From: Firm-04 sp964392175
GTDB taxonomy: Bacteria > Bacillota > Clostridia > Oscillospirales > Ruminococcaceae
Reading direction: 5' to 3'
NCBI GenBank assembly: GCA_964392175.1
Contig: CAYMOJ010000002.1
Location: forward strand, 62,001 to 126,000
Length of the DNA: 64,000 bases
Part shown: positions 1 through 7,640 of the stretch, piece by piece
Layout of the letters: every line of letters starts with the position of its first letter
Position numbering within the stretch: position 1 is the first letter of the stretch
Position numbers and translations under genes: made by a program
The notes under the pieces: generated by a model
What the model was told of the DNA's origin: nothing
Database searches by the model: none
Seen by the model: the letters and a program-made list of their open reading frames with translations, nothing else

Positions 1-1
1 T

Positions 2-292
2 TTGCTGCATGGTCTTTTGTGCGGCTTGGCAGTAACAGCGTTTTGGCTTTGTGTGGCGTGGCTGATCAATGGTCACGCGGGAGTGGGCTTTCCTGCGCTG
101 TGGGGGATGCTGGGTGGTATGATGGGAGGGATCTATGGAGTGAATCTGCCGGCACCTACGGTGAAAAAGCATAGCCATTGCGATATTCATGCGCGGAAGC
201 ACATCAATGCCTTAGTAGATGCTTGCCGTAAGCACAGATATCATAGGCCATGGCAGATACCTGAAAATCCAACAAATGATGCAGAAGAATGA
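2..292 (+). CDS. Small membrane protein, C-terminal part (TIGR04086-like)
   Basis: The reading frame is open at the window edge, so the true start is probably upstream and only about 96 residues are seen. They include two hydrophobic stretches, the second rich in small residues (ALWGMLGGMMGGIYGVNL), then a basic, His-rich soluble tail. From memory, Clostridia often carry a glycine-motif membrane protein of family TIGR04086 directly upstream of the SCIFF peptide gene, and size, motif and position fit. The assignment is an inference from context. No catalytic residues are visible. Confidence 0.5.
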   Translation: MLHGLLCGLAVTAFWLCVAWLINGHAGVGFPALWGMLGGMMGGIYGVNLPAPTVKKHSHCDIHARKHINALVDACRKHRYHRPWQIPENPTNDAEE

Positions 293-342
293 ATGCTAAA
301 ATTGTGTAAAGTGTGCAAAAATCGAAAAAAGAGCAAAAATGC

Positions 343-371
343 TTGAAAAGCATCGGGTTTTATGATATACT
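343..371 (+). promoter_or_regulatory. Sigma-A type promoter of the SCIFF gene
   Basis: TTGAAA (343-348) and TATACT (366-371) are separated by 17 bp. The predicted start lies about 30 nt upstream of the SCIFF ATG. Confidence 0.6.
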
Positions 372-406
372 GTACTATATACTTACGCATGAATGGAGGG
401 TATACC

Positions 407-547
407 ATGAAGCATATCAAGACCATTAACAAGGCACAGTTGGCTGCTACCGCCAAGAAGGGCGGCTGCGGAAAGTGCCAGGCTTCCTGTCAGTCTGCTT
501 GCAAGACCTCTTGCACGGTTGCAAACCAGAAGTGCGAGCGCGATTGA
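407..547 (+). CDS. scfA: Six-cysteine peptide SCIFF (ranthipeptide precursor)
   Basis: A 46-residue precursor peptide begins MKHIKTINKAQLAATAKKGG and its C-terminal half holds six cysteines (six Cys in about 45 residues). This is the hallmark of SCIFF, the near-universal Clostridia ranthipeptide. In the family, the maturase encoded next door installs thioether crosslinks from Cys to non-alpha carbons. The start was placed at the second possible ATG because GGAGG at 395-399 lies 7 nt upstream. A hairpin terminator follows at once, so peptide mRNA should exceed maturase mRNA. The biological role is debated (quorum sensing and stress have been proposed) and is not visible here. Confidence 0.93.
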   Translation: MKHIKTINKAQLAATAKKGGCGKCQASCQSACKTSCTVANQKCERD

Positions 548-580
548 TTCGCAGGGGCGTTTATTACAAGCTAACACTGC

Positions 581-612
581 AAAAGGGACAAATTCTGTTT
601 TGTCCCTTTTGT
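581..612 (+). terminator. Partial terminator between SCIFF and maturase
   Basis: A perfect 12-bp stem (AAAAGGGACAAA at 581-592 pairing with 599-610) has a 6-nt loop and ends in a T-rich arm. It lies between precursor and maturase and would give the usual excess of precursor transcript. Confidence 0.75.
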
Positions 613-646
613 GCGTTTTGATAGATCTAAGAAGGGAAAATATATC

Positions 647-2020
647 ATGATTCATAAATATCAATTGGGCGGATTCAATATCGTATTGGATGTCAATAGT
701 GGTGGCGTGCATCTGGTGGATGACTTGACCTATGCATTGTTGGATGCCGTTTCTACGCCCTTTCCGGCAGAGTGCCCGGCGGCAGTGGTGGATGCGCTTG
801 CCGCAACCTATGACCGCGAGGAGATCCTTGCCTGCTATGCCGAAATTTTAGAGCTTGCAGCGGCAAATGTGCTGGATTCTGCGGATACTTTTACACAGTA
901 CGGTGTGGTGTCCGTTCCTTCACCCATTAAAGCGTTGTGCCTTCATGTTTCCCATGATTGCAATCTCCGTTGCAGCTATTGCTTTGCTTCTACCGGCGAT
1001 TTTGGTGGTGGCAGAATGCTCATGGATGCCGAAACCGGTAAAAAGGCCATTGATTTTCTGGTGGCAAATTCCGGCGACCGCGTGAATCTGGAAGTGGATT
1101 TCTTTGGTGGCGAGCCACTGATGAGCTGGAATGCCGTGAAGGAGATCGTTGCCTACGCCAGAGGTCTGGAAAAGAACATCGGGAAGCGGTTTCGGTTTAC
1201 GATGACCACCAACGGTATGCTCCTCGATGATGATAAGATCGATTACCTGAACAGGGAAATGAGCAATGTGGTGCTTTCGATTGACGGCAGAAAAGAAGTG
1301 CATGACCGCGTGCGCCCTTGCCCCAATGGCAGCGGATCTTATGACCGCATTTTGCCGATGTTCCGCAGGCTGGTTGCACAGCGTGGGCCAAAGGATTATT
1401 ATGTTCGCGGCACATTTACCAAGTATAATCTTGATTTTTCTGAGGATGTGTGGCATCTCTACGAGTTGGGCTTTGATCAAATCTCAGTAGAGCCTGTGGT
1501 TGCTCCTGCGGATATGCCCTATGCTCTGACGGAGGCGGAGTTGGATACCATCGCCAAGGAATACGAAAAGCTTGCAAAGCGGATGCTGGAAAATGAAAAA
1601 AAAGGCGGAAAATTCAATTTCTTCCATTTTGCGATTGATCTGGATAACGGCCCGTGTGCGATTAAGCGTCTGCGCGGATGTGGCAGTGGTAACGATTATG
1701 TCGCGATTACGCCCGATGGAGATATCTATCCTTGTCATCAGTTTGTAGGCGTAGAGGGCTACCGTATGGGCAGCATCCTCGACGGTACTTTTGATGCATC
1801 ACTGAAAGCCAAATTTGCGGCTGCACATGTTGGCAATAAGCCCGAATGCCGCGAGTGCTGGGCGAAATTTTATTGCAGTGGCGGATGCAATGCCAATAAT
1901 TATCTCTATGAAGGCGATATCTTAAAGCCCCATAAGATTTCCTGCAAGTTGCAGCAAAAGCGTCTGGAGTGTGCCATTATGATGCAAGCTGCACGTTTTG
2001 CTGCGAAAGAAGAAGCGTGA
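647..2020 (+). CDS. scfB: SCIFF maturase, radical SAM/SPASM protein
   Basis: 457-residue radical SAM enzyme that forms thioether links in the SCIFF peptide. The CX3CX2C cluster ligands are Cys105, Cys109 and Cys112 (DCNLRCSYC). Before them lies a roughly 90-residue PqqD/RRE-like N-terminal region expected to bind the leader peptide. The SPASM/twitch C-terminus (about 335-430) carries the auxiliary-cluster cysteines, including GCGSG, YPCHQ and CRECWAKFYCSGGC. The start at 647 follows AGAAGGGAAA; an upstream in-frame ATG falls within the terminator arm and lacks a ribosome binding site. It forms one transcription unit with scfA. Confidence 0.93.
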   Translation: MIHKYQLGGFNIVLDVNSGGVHLVDDLTYALLDAVSTPFPAECPAAVVDALAATYDREEILACYAEILELAAANVLDSADTFTQYGVVSVPSPIKALCLHVSHDCNLRCSYCFASTGDFGGGRMLMDAETGKKAIDFLVANSGDRVNLEVDFFGGEPLMSWNAVKEIVAYARGLEKNIGKRFRFTMTTNGMLLDDDKIDYLNREMSNVVLSIDGRKEVHDRVRPCPNGSGSYDRILPMFRRLVAQRGPKDYYVRGTFTKYNLDFSEDVWHLYELGFDQISVEPVVAPADMPYALTEAELDTIAKEYEKLAKRMLENEKKGGKFNFFHFAIDLDNGPCAIKRLRGCGSGNDYVAITPDGDIYPCHQFVGVEGYRMGSILDGTFDASLKAKFAAAHVGNKPECRECWAKFYCSGGCNANNYLYEGDILKPHKISCKLQQKRLECAIMMQAARFAAKEEA

Positions 2021-2040
2021 AGATCTCATTCTGTGATGTC

Positions 2041-2080
2041 GTGCCCCTGCTGTTTTTGCGGGGGCACTTGCTTTTCTCTT
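2041..2080 (+). terminator. Terminator after scfB
   Basis: GTGCCCC (2041-2047) pairs with GGGGCAC (2061-2067), followed by a T-rich tract. Confidence 0.6.
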
Positions 2081-2286
2081 GGTATTGAAACAATATTGCT
2101 GTTTTAGGAAAAGCACTATGAAAACTTCTGCGAAAAAGCCTTGCACTTTGTAGAAACTGGGAATATCAACGAATGCTAGCAAAATTTTGACCGTGCTTTG
2201 GTGCGATTTCCATTATGCCAACTGCACAAATGACAAATATCGACAGTGCCATATTTGTCGCCCATGTAGAAAGTGCCACGTGTCTA

Positions 2287-2315
2287 TTGCAATTTGCCTT
2301 CAAATATGTTATCAT
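2287..2315 (+). promoter_or_regulatory. Promoter of the 33-aa peptide gene
   Basis: TTGCAA and TATCAT are separated by 17 bp, about 80 nt before the ATG of the small gene. The rest of the 376-bp gap after scfB shows nothing recognisable. Confidence 0.45.
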
Positions 2316-2396
2316 GTTGCCATAGAAAAATAGGATGGGCGTGTGAGCCACATTCGGGAATTAGAATCAGGGCGATCTACATAAGGAGGAATCGGT

Positions 2397-2498
2397 ATGA
2401 AGAGAAACCGTAAAATTCCGCAGTTCCAGTTGCAGGCAATTGCATGGGCTGTGGTGGCAGTGCTTTCCACAGTGGGGATGTATGCGCAGTTTTCCTAA
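2397..2498 (+). CDS. 33-aa single-span membrane peptide, function unknown
   Basis: Short gene with all the marks of real expression: an ideal AAGGAGGA (2383-2390) 6 nt before the ATG, a promoter upstream and a strong terminator 23 bp after the stop. The peptide starts MKRNRKIPQFQLQ, giving a basic cytosolic end, and then has one hydrophobic segment (AIAWAVVAVLSTVGMYA). I do not recognise a family. It is too short for an enzyme. A membrane-associated regulator, toxin-like peptide or complex subunit are all possible. Confidence 0.6.
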   Translation: MKRNRKIPQFQLQAIAWAVVAVLSTVGMYAQFS

Positions 2499-2521
2499 GG
2501 ACTGATTGGAATCAAAAGCGA

Positions 2522-2553
2522 AACCGTTGCAGGAAGCAACGGTTGCTTTTTTA
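2522..2553 (+). terminator. Terminator after the 33-aa gene
   Basis: AACCGTTGC (2522-2530) and GCAACGGTT (2536-2544) form a perfect 9-bp stem with a 5-nt loop, followed by GCTTTTTTA. Confidence 0.88.
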
Positions 2554-2600
2554 TCTTGCCTCGTGGGATGATTTCTTCTGGAAAAAGTGGTAAACCCTAC

Positions 2601-2629
2601 TTGACAACTTTGGCAGAATATGGCATAAT
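2601..2629 (+). promoter_or_regulatory. Promoter of the GH9 cellulase
   Basis: A consensus TTGACA (2601-2606) and CATAAT (2624-2629) have a 17-bp spacer. The start site would lie about 45 nt before the ATG. Confidence 0.8.
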
Positions 2630-2679
2630 GCTATTGTGAGGTTTTGTGCTTTCACAACTGAGAAAAGGAGAGGAAATTT

Positions 2680-4938
2680 ATGAAGAAAAAACATCGCATA
2701 CAGGCATTGACGGCAGCAGCAGCGGTGCTGTGTGGTTGCGTGCAGTTGCAATCTGTGACCGTATCTGCATCAAGTGATATTGACTACGCAAAGGCTTTGC
2801 AGATGTCGTTGTTTTTCTACGAATGTCAACAGGCAGGGGAACTGCCTGCGTGGAATCGCGTAGAATGGCGTGGCGACTCCACTGTGGGGGATGATCTCAA
2901 CGGTGGTTGGTATGACGCAGGTGACCATGTCAAGTTTAATTTGCCCATGTCTTATTCGGCGGCAATGCTTGCGTGGGGGCTGTATCAGTATCCCGATGGC
3001 GTAGAGGCTTGCGGCGAAATGACAAACTACGTCAACAATCTCACATGGGTGTTGGATTATCTTGCCGCTTGTGATCTTGGCGACAGCGTGATTTTCCAGG
3101 TGGGTAATGGGCAAAATGATCACAGCTGGTGGGGTAGCGTAGAACTGGTAGAGTATGGTATGCTGGATCAAGGTGTGACCGAAGCAAGAGGGCATTTGGA
3201 GGGCAGAAATTGCTCTGCGGTAACTGCGGAAATGGGTGCAGCTCTGGCGGCGGGCTACTGCGCACTGCAAGGCAGAGTGGATGCGGCAGTGCTGGAGGAT
3301 TATCTTGCGCACGCAAAGAATTTCTTTATGATGGCAGATGCTGATAAGAGCGATGATACCTATATGGATTCCGACGCTGCGAATTTTTATCGTTCCTCGC
3401 ACTTTTACGATGAGCTGTTTTGGTGTGCAAACTGGTTGTATATCGCAACAGAGGATGCAACATATCTGGAGAAGGCAACATCGTATATCCCCAATTTGGG
3501 CAAAGAGCTAGGCTCAGATGAATACAAATATTCGTGGGCACAGTGCTGGGACGATGTGCAGCAGGGCGGTACGCTGCTCTATGCGCTCAATACTGGGGAT
3601 GCTACATGGAAAGAGCAGGTCAGAAAGCATCTGGAGTACTGGAACAATTCAGAGAGTAAATTGCAGGGCGGCGCGGTTTATGTAGATAGCTGGGGCTGTC
3701 TGCGATATGCAAATGGCGTAGGCTGGGTTGCCGGTGTTGCTGCGGATACGCTCTTTGCGGATGATGCCAAGCACGATACCTATGTCACACTGGCAGAAAC
3801 GCAGGTTGATTACTGCCTGGGCGATAATCCTGACGGTAGAGCATATGCGGTGGGCTATGATGAAACTGCACCGCTGAATCCCCATCATCGTACCGCACAT
3901 GGTTCCCCAAACAACAGCTTTTATGATCCGGAGCAGAGCAGACATATTCTGTATGGGGCACTGGTGGGTGGCCCCACGCAGGCAGGCGAATATGAAGATG
4001 ATCGCAATAACTACATCAACAATGAGGTCGCTACGGACTATAACGCCGCATATACTGCGCAGCTTTGCAGAATGGTGAGCGTATACGGCGGCAAGAGCGA
4101 TGATCAATTCCCTTACCCCGAGGTCAGGGACGATGAGTTATTCGTGGAAGCAAAGCATACTGCGGATGCTTCCTGTTCTACCATCTCGTTGAAAATGACC
4201 AACAAAACTGCCTGGCCCGCCCGTGTGGTAGATGATCTTTCCATGCGCTATTATGTAGATCTTACTGAAGTGATTGATGCAGGTTTTTCTGCAAGTGATG
4301 TGACGATTCGCTGTGATCGCAATCAATCGGAGATGTATGCCGGCAAAGGATATGCCCCAGCAACTGTATCGGGTATGCAGCATTATGAAGGCAATATCTA
4401 CTATGTTGAGGTCAACTTCCCTGATGGTCGCGTTGTGCTGCCCATTTCTGAGGGGCAGTATCAGTGTGAAATTTTGTTGGCGTTGGTTTATCCCAATTAT
4501 GGTAGTGGCTGGGATGCCTCCAATGACTATTCTGCGCAAGGGCTCAACGGCGAGGAAAACATCCAAACCGAATATGTAACCGTTTATGAGGGAGGTACGT
4601 TGATCTACGGTACCGAGCCGGACGGCACAAAGGGCAATGGCTCTATTAGTGCAAATCCTGCACCCGGTGGCGAGCCGATTACCACCACGCCAGTGCAAAC
4701 GACCACTACACAGCCCGTTGCAGAAATCATTTACGGCGATGTGAATTGCGACGGCTATGTCAAGGTGGATGATGTAATCCTGCTCAATCGGTTGCTTGCT
4801 GAAGATGAAGCCATTTCCATCTCTGCGCAGGGTATGCTGAATGCAGATTGTAACGCTGTGCAAGGCGTTGATGGCAACGATGCCGTGGCGATTTTGAAAT
4901 TGCTTGCAGGCGTTGTGAGCTCACTGCCTTTGCAGTGA
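2680..4938 (+). CDS. Cellulosomal endoglucanase, GH9-CBM3-dockerin
   Basis: 752-residue secreted cellulase. Order of parts: Sec signal peptide (1-30, cleavage near VSA-SS); GH9 catalytic domain (about 34-475) with the DAGD motif (79-82) holding the catalytic base Asp, the HHRTAHGS segment and the catalytic acid Glu449 in NNEVATDYNAAY; a CBM3c-like module (about 488-650) that feeds the cellulose chain to GH9; a Thr/Pro linker (about 665-683); and a type I dockerin (about 685-748) with two calcium-loop repeats (GDVNCDGYVKVDD and the later ADCNAVQGVDGND). The dockerin means it is assembled on a scaffoldin by cohesin binding. GH9-CBM3c enzymes are usually processive endoglucanases. It is monocistronic. 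Confidence 0.95.
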   Translation: MKKKHRIQALTAAAAVLCGCVQLQSVTVSASSDIDYAKALQMSLFFYECQQAGELPAWNRVEWRGDSTVGDDLNGGWYDAGDHVKFNLPMSYSAAMLAWGLYQYPDGVEACGEMTNYVNNLTWVLDYLAACDLGDSVIFQVGNGQNDHSWWGSVELVEYGMLDQGVTEARGHLEGRNCSAVTAEMGAALAAGYCALQGRVDAAVLEDYLAHAKNFFMMADADKSDDTYMDSDAANFYRSSHFYDELFWCANWLYIATEDATYLEKATSYIPNLGKELGSDEYKYSWAQCWDDVQQGGTLLYALNTGDATWKEQVRKHLEYWNNSESKLQGGAVYVDSWGCLRYANGVGWVAGVAADTLFADDAKHDTYVTLAETQVDYCLGDNPDGRAYAVGYDETAPLNPHHRTAHGSPNNSFYDPEQSRHILYGALVGGPTQAGEYEDDRNNYINNEVATDYNAAYTAQLCRMVSVYGGKSDDQFPYPEVRDDELFVEAKHTADASCSTISLKMTNKTAWPARVVDDLSMRYYVDLTEVIDAGFSASDVTIRCDRNQSEMYAGKGYAPATVSGMQHYEGNIYYVEVNFPDGRVVLPISEGQYQCEILLALVYPNYGSGWDASNDYSAQGLNGEENIQTEYVTVYEGGTLIYGTEPDGTKGNGSISANPAPGGEPITTTPVQTTTTQPVAEIIYGDVNCDGYVKVDDVILLNRLLAEDEAISISAQGMLNADCNAVQGVDGNDAVAILKLLAGVVSSLPLQ

Positions 4939-4992
4939 AGTATACGGCAGAGTTTTGACTTGCGAAGCTTTCATAGTCACTTTTTCATCAAA

Positions 4993-5031
4993 CAGAAAGG
5001 ACACCTCATAACGGGGCGTCCTTTCTGTTTA
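4993..5031. terminator. Terminator after the cellulase, probably bidirectional
   Basis: CAGAAAGGAC (4993-5002) and GTCCTTTCTG (5018-5027) form a perfect 10-bp stem between two convergent genes, followed by TTTATAT on the plus strand. Confidence 0.8.
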
Positions 5032-5074
5032 TATGATGCTATTCGTCTTGAGCGTCCTCTCATCGACACGCACT

Positions 5075-5725
5075 CTATTGGATTACCCAAACAAAGGTGG
5101 CAGTATCACTGACATCAATATCGTCCGGGTCAATATCTATAGATTTTGCCATCAGAGGCATGGTGTCCTCACAACAGTCGTAGCGGGTGTGGGAATAAAT
5201 ATCCAGCTCGCCCCAATTGTAGTCAATCGCAATCAAATCACCCATCGTAACGCCGGAAGCCTCACAGAGAATTTCGGCTTTTCTTTTTGCATTGGCAGTT
5301 GCAGAGCGGAGCATCTCTTCGTTAATGGCAGTAGCGTCCTTGACGGTAAATGCCACGGACAGCTGCGGGTGAGAAGGGCAATTCGAGATTGCTGCAAGTG
5401 CCTGGGACAGTTTGCCCATATCAAAATCAAATGCAAGTTTCAGTTGGTGCGTGACTTCATAGCCATTGAAAACGTTTTTATAAACCTCGTCGTGATCCAA
5501 TGCATGGTTATAAATCGTGCGGACGTTAAAATCAGTGGTTTTTATCGCACCTTGTTCAAAACCAATCGCAGCGAGCGCATCGTTGAGATCCTGAATGTGA
5601 CCTGCTGCCATATCCATTGCTTTATCATAATCCATGTGATTGGATTGGAGCGTCATAGAAAGTTCAACATAATCCGGCTTTGCGGATGTTTTACCGATGC
5701 CTTTTACAGTAATGGTTCGTGGCAT
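5075..5725 (-). CDS. SIMPL domain-containing protein (DUF541/BP26-like)
   Basis: 216-residue protein of the SIMPL/DUF541 family. It begins MPRTITVKGIGKTSAKPDYV, the typical opening of this fold, and has a mixed alpha/beta pattern throughout. No signal peptide is visible, so unlike the periplasmic BP26 type it is probably cytosolic. Of two nearby ATGs the second was chosen, because AAAGGAG lies 8 nt before it and only about 2 nt before the first. It lies just downstream of, and on the same strand as, the Suf genes with a 40-bp gap. Its function is unknown. Confidence 0.8.
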   Translation of the reverse strand: MPRTITVKGIGKTSAKPDYVELSMTLQSNHMDYDKAMDMAAGHIQDLNDALAAIGFEQGAIKTTDFNVRTIYNHALDHDEVYKNVFNGYEVTHQLKLAFDFDMGKLSQALAAISNCPSHPQLSVAFTVKDATAINEEMLRSATANAKRKAEILCEASGVTMGDLIAIDYNWGELDIYSHTRYDCCEDTMPLMAKSIDIDPDDIDVSDTATFVWVIQ

Positions 5726-5765
5726 ATACATTTCTCCTTTGCGTGTTATCGAATTCTCGTGTTGT

Positions 5766-6683
5766 TTATCTTAGGAAACCGTTGAGAATATGCTCTTCGG
5801 CTTCCTGCTCAGTCAGCCCCAGTGTCATAAGCTTCAGCAGCTGGTCGCCTGCGATTTTTCCGATGGCAGCTTCATGGATCAACTGCGCATCGGTGCAATT
5901 GGCACGAATGGCAGGGATCGAACTGATTTTTGCATTGCCCATAATGATAGAATCGCACTGCACATGACCAAAACACTTGGCGTTACCCGTCATACACGGG
6001 AAGAATGTTTGTTCGGAATCCTCCTGCGCTACAGAGCGCGAAAGAATGCGCGCGGTAGAATCCTCGCCATCCAGGAAAATATCCACATGGGATTCCGCTT
6101 TTTGCGTACCATGGGTTAGCAGGCGTTCGGTCAGCACTGCCTCTGCGTCCCTGCCTGCGTGAATGGTTGTGACACGGTTGGTGGAATCAATGCCGCGGAT
6201 CTGGGTCATTTCCAACTCCATGGTTGCGCCCTCTTCCAGATATACGATCGTAGATGGGTTCATGATCCTCTCGCCGGTGCCATCGCCTTCCCCGTAATGC
6301 TTTTCCACATATTTCACATGGGAATTTTTACCCACATAAAATGTATGCACACCACTATGGATGCTGGTTTCGTTGCCTGCATTGTGGATGCCGCAACCGG
6401 CAACGATCAGCACATCGCTGTTCTCACCGATATAAAAATCGTTTTCCACGGTTTCTTGAATGCCGCTTTGTGCGAGGATCACAGGGATGTGCACGCTCTG
6501 GTTCACTGTACCTGCGGCAACATGGATTTCAATGCCATCTGCGCCTTCTTTCGAGGTAATTTGAATCTCGTCGGTACTATTACGCGCTTCACTTTTGCCG
6601 TCTTTACGGATATTGTAAGCCCCTTGGGGGATCTCATGCAGAGATGCGACGGTTTCCAGTAAGCTGCGATCGATATCATTCAT
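5766..6683 (-). CDS. SufB/SufD-family Fe-S scaffold of a two-gene SUF system
   Basis: 305-residue beta-helix scaffold protein. The C-terminus carries the family signature LIHEAAIGKI...LGLTEQEAEEHILNGF. It is much shorter than classical SufB (about 465 aa) or SufD (about 400 aa), because the N-terminal region is largely missing. Its start overlaps the stop of the SufC gene by one base (TGATG), so the two are translationally coupled. No sufS, sufU or second SufBD copy is nearby. This matches the minimal SmsC-SmsB arrangement described for anaerobes, where one scaffold protein pairs with one ATPase to build clusters. Confidence 0.85.
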   Translation of the reverse strand: MNDIDRSLLETVASLHEIPQGAYNIRKDGKSEARNSTDEIQITSKEGADGIEIHVAAGTVNQSVHIPVILAQSGIQETVENDFYIGENSDVLIVAGCGIHNAGNETSIHSGVHTFYVGKNSHVKYVEKHYGEGDGTGERIMNPSTIVYLEEGATMELEMTQIRGIDSTNRVTTIHAGRDAEAVLTERLLTHGTQKAESHVDIFLDGEDSTARILSRSVAQEDSEQTFFPCMTGNAKCFGHVQCDSIIMGNAKISSIPAIRANCTDAQLIHEAAIGKIAGDQLLKLMTLGLTEQEAEEHILNGFLR

Positions 6684-7426
6684 CAGCAATTGCCTCCTTT
6701 CTGTTGCGGTTCCAGTGCCTTGCAAGTAAATACGGTATCTTTTACGATCTGCGGTAAGATCTCTGAAGGGGTACCTCTTCCACTGATTTTGCCATCAGAG
6801 ACCATGAGGATGGAATCTGCCATGGAGAGAATGCGCTCTTGATGGGAGATCACCAAAATGGTTGCATTCCGGCGGTCGCGCAACGTGCCAAAGGTCTCGG
6901 TCAAACGGGAGAAGCTCCAAAGATCAATGCCGGCTTCGGGCTCATCAAAAATCATCAGATTGGCGTCACCCGCAAGAATGGTCGCGATTTCGATGCGCTT
7001 GACCTCACCACCTGAAAGGGATGTGTTCACTTCACGGTCGAGATAATCTTTTGCGCAAAGCCCCACCTGCGTCAGCAGAGAACATATTTCGCTGTGGCTG
7101 AGGGGTCTGCCGGCTGCAACGGTCAGCAGGTCACGCACAGTGAGCCCTTTGAAGCGAGGCGGATGTTGGAATCCGTAGCGAATACCTAACTTGGCACGCT
7201 GTGTGATGGAAAGAGCGGTGATATCGGTATCGTTCCATGTAATTGAGCCGCCTGTGGGTTGCACCAGACCCATGATACATTTGGCGAGCGTGGTTTTGCC
7301 GCCGCCGTTTGGCCCTGTAATGACCATGAAGTGGTTTGGCTCCACAGTCAAATCAATTCCGCGGAGAATGCCCATTTGCTTACCATCGGCAGCTACGGAA
7401 TATTGTAGATTTTGAATTTGTAACAT
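6683..7426 (-). CDS. sufC: SufC-like ABC ATPase of the Fe-S assembly complex
   Basis: 247-residue soluble ABC ATPase. Walker A is GPNGGGKTT (38-46), the signature is LSGGE (137-141), Walker B is LMIFDE (157-162) and the H-loop is His195 (ISHQ). The signature, the GIRYGFQHPPRFKG segment and the DEPEAGID motif are diagnostic of SufC rather than of a transporter ATPase. It powers conformational change of the SufB-like scaffold. The start at 7426 follows AAAGGAGAAA; an upstream in-frame ATG lies within the palindrome of the 5' leader. Confidence 0.93.
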   Translation of the reverse strand: MLQIQNLQYSVAADGKQMGILRGIDLTVEPNHFMVITGPNGGGKTTLAKCIMGLVQPTGGSITWNDTDITALSITQRAKLGIRYGFQHPPRFKGLTVRDLLTVAAGRPLSHSEICSLLTQVGLCAKDYLDREVNTSLSGGEVKRIEIATILAGDANLMIFDEPEAGIDLWSFSRLTETFGTLRDRRNATILVISHQERILSMADSILMVSDGKISGRGTPSEILPQIVKDTVFTCKALEPQQKGGNC

Positions 7427-7442
7427 GATGGATTTCTCCTTT

Positions 7443-7464
7443 CCGTATGCACTGTCGCATACGG
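7443..7464 (-). promoter_or_regulatory. Inverted repeat at the suf transcription start (candidate operator)
   Basis: CCGTATGC and GCATACGG are perfect 8-bp arms with a 6-bp centre, lying immediately downstream of the -10 box and spanning the predicted +1. This could be a repressor operator or a 5' mRNA hairpin. Confidence 0.5.
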
Positions 7465-7468
7465 TCAT

Positions 7469-7497
7469 ATTTTACCATATACTGTAAAAAAAGTCAA
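7469..7497 (-). promoter_or_regulatory. Promoter of the sufC-sufB-SIMPL operon
   Basis: On the minus strand TTGACT (7497-7492) and TAAAAT (7474-7469) are separated by 17 bp. Confidence 0.65.
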
Positions 7498-7584
7498 GTC
7501 AAGAGCATTGACAGCAGGAAGCACGCTGTGCAATTGCTTTTTTGATAATGCAACCCATATTTTACCCGTTGGGACGCCTCCTTA

Positions 7585-7625
7585 TACAAAAAGCCAACGG
7601 CGAGGAGTCCTCTACGCCGCTGGCT
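7585..7625 (-). terminator. Terminator of the SPFH/zinc-ribbon/TPM operon
   Basis: Arms 7592-7602 and 7615-7625 form an 11-bp stem with one mismatch. On the minus strand it is followed by TTTTTGTATAAGG. Confidence 0.75.
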
Positions 7626-7640
7626 CATGTTGTTGTGCAA

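Noticed and set aside
2680..2780. Lipoprotein signal in the cellulase (LCGC)
   Set aside because: A standard signal peptidase I site (VSA-SS) follows, and a dockerin enzyme must be released to reach the scaffoldin.
4313..4579. Alternative frames inside the cellulase and the ribosomal genes
   Set aside because: Shadows of strongly supported genes, without ribosome binding sites or families.
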